Shown here in pieces: positions 13,884 to 13,937 of a stretch of 13,937 nt of DNA. The stretch lies in contig CAZSNP010000089.1 of assembly GCA_964608265.1 (NCBI GenBank), forward strand, positions 1 to 13,937, read 5' to 3'. The stretch's first letter is position 1. The number at the start of each line of letters is the position of its first letter. This DNA comes from JANWXR01 sp964608265. GTDB lineage: Bacteria > Chloroflexota > Anaerolineae > Anaerolineales > UBA6663. The position numbers and the translations under genes were made by a program. The notes beneath the pieces were generated by a model. The model was not told the origin of the DNA. It searched no databases and saw nothing but the letters and a program-made list of their open reading frames with translations.

Positions 13884-13902
13884 GCTAACGAAAGCGAGAG
13901 AA

Positions 13903-13937
13903 ATGTACGAACACTGGAGCATCGCCCACACCGCCGC
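13903..13937 (+). CDS. Start of a rightward gene, product unknown (partial)
   Basis: An ATG with GCGAGAG five to six bases ahead opens a frame, MYEHWSIAHTAA, that leaves the window after 35 bases. The only sign of a gene is the ribosome site plus the lack of any other use for this end. The fragment is too short to identify. It would be divergent to the ubiquitin-like operon across the palindrome cluster. Confidence 0.35.
   Translation, partial: MYEHWSIAHTA

Larger units (their letters stand above)
13677..13892. repeat. Three direct copies of CTAACGAA framing two palindromes
   Basis: CTAACGAA occurs at 13677-13684, 13776-13783 and 13885-13892, always in the same orientation, with periods of 99 and 109 bases. 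Each interval is filled by a nested palindrome. Together they occupy most of the 309-base gene-free stretch between the leftward gene at 13593 and the rightward start at 13903. Confidence 0.8.

Noticed and set aside
13598..13888. Open frames on both strands across the palindrome cluster
   Set aside because: They run through inverted repeats, have low-complexity or unprotein-like sequence, and no ribosome site. They are by-products of high GC.
13677..13892. Integron attC sites
   Set aside because: A GTTRRRY-like GTTAGGT appears on the minus strand at the middle repeat, but attC needs the AAC and GTT boxes inverted at opposite ends. Here the CTAACGAA copies are all in the same direction and no cassette genes are present.
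13677..13892. CRISPR array
   Set aside because: There are only three 8-base repeats. The intervals are themselves palindromic rather than unique spacers, and no cas genes are seen.

Overview
The window is a GC-rich stretch, nearly all of it coded on the minus strand, and it reads like a metagenomic scaffold of a Chloroflexota bacterium (class Anaerolineae or a relative). The grounds are the style of the lipoproteins (an AACAPATTPT start followed by Pro/Ala/Thr linkers), several proteins that resemble conserved unknowns of that phylum, and leftward operons of family-5 solute-binding proteins with DppB/DppC permeases. The taxonomic call is an inference. A run of exactly 100 N (1964-2063) is a scaffold gap.

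In order of transcription (right to left): a promoter at 13641-13668 drives a tightly packed four-gene operon. It encodes a 525-residue protein of unknown function with a TTG start, a 143-residue unknown, a 79-residue MoaD/ThiS-type ubiquitin-fold protein ending in Gly-Gly, and a polytopic membrane protein. Two complete peptide/solute ABC import units follow. Unit A has a promoter at 10438-10466 and encodes a binding lipoprotein (8579-10318), DppB-type permease (7440-8513) and DppC-type permease (6482-7438). Unit B has a promoter at 6449-6477 and encodes a binding lipoprotein (4570-6333), DppB (3380-4411), DppC (2339-3319) and a small membrane protein cut by the gap. Left of the gap lie a third binding lipoprotein (258-1949) and the first 51 codons of hsdM, a type I restriction-modification methyltransferase (1-155). 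No ATPase subunit is present.

The most striking observation is that the binding protein of unit A is circularly permuted. The segment that begins every ordinary family-5 binding protein (including the other two in this window) sits at its C-terminus, and the mature protein begins in the middle of the fold behind a normal lipoprotein signal. The reading frame is intact.

Units A and B share a regulatory layout: a sigma70-like promoter with 17-bp spacing, a leader of about 110 nt with a common ACCGAAAG...GGTGA element at the same distance from the promoter, a strong Shine-Dalgarno, and a long perfect hairpin between the binding-protein gene and the first permease gene. The unit B hairpin is built from a duplicated 37-bp repeat that offers two alternative pairings, one of them next to the permease start codon. 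The right end (13677-13892) holds two nested palindromes separated by three direct copies of CTAACGAA, in a divergent intergenic region before the start of a rightward gene.
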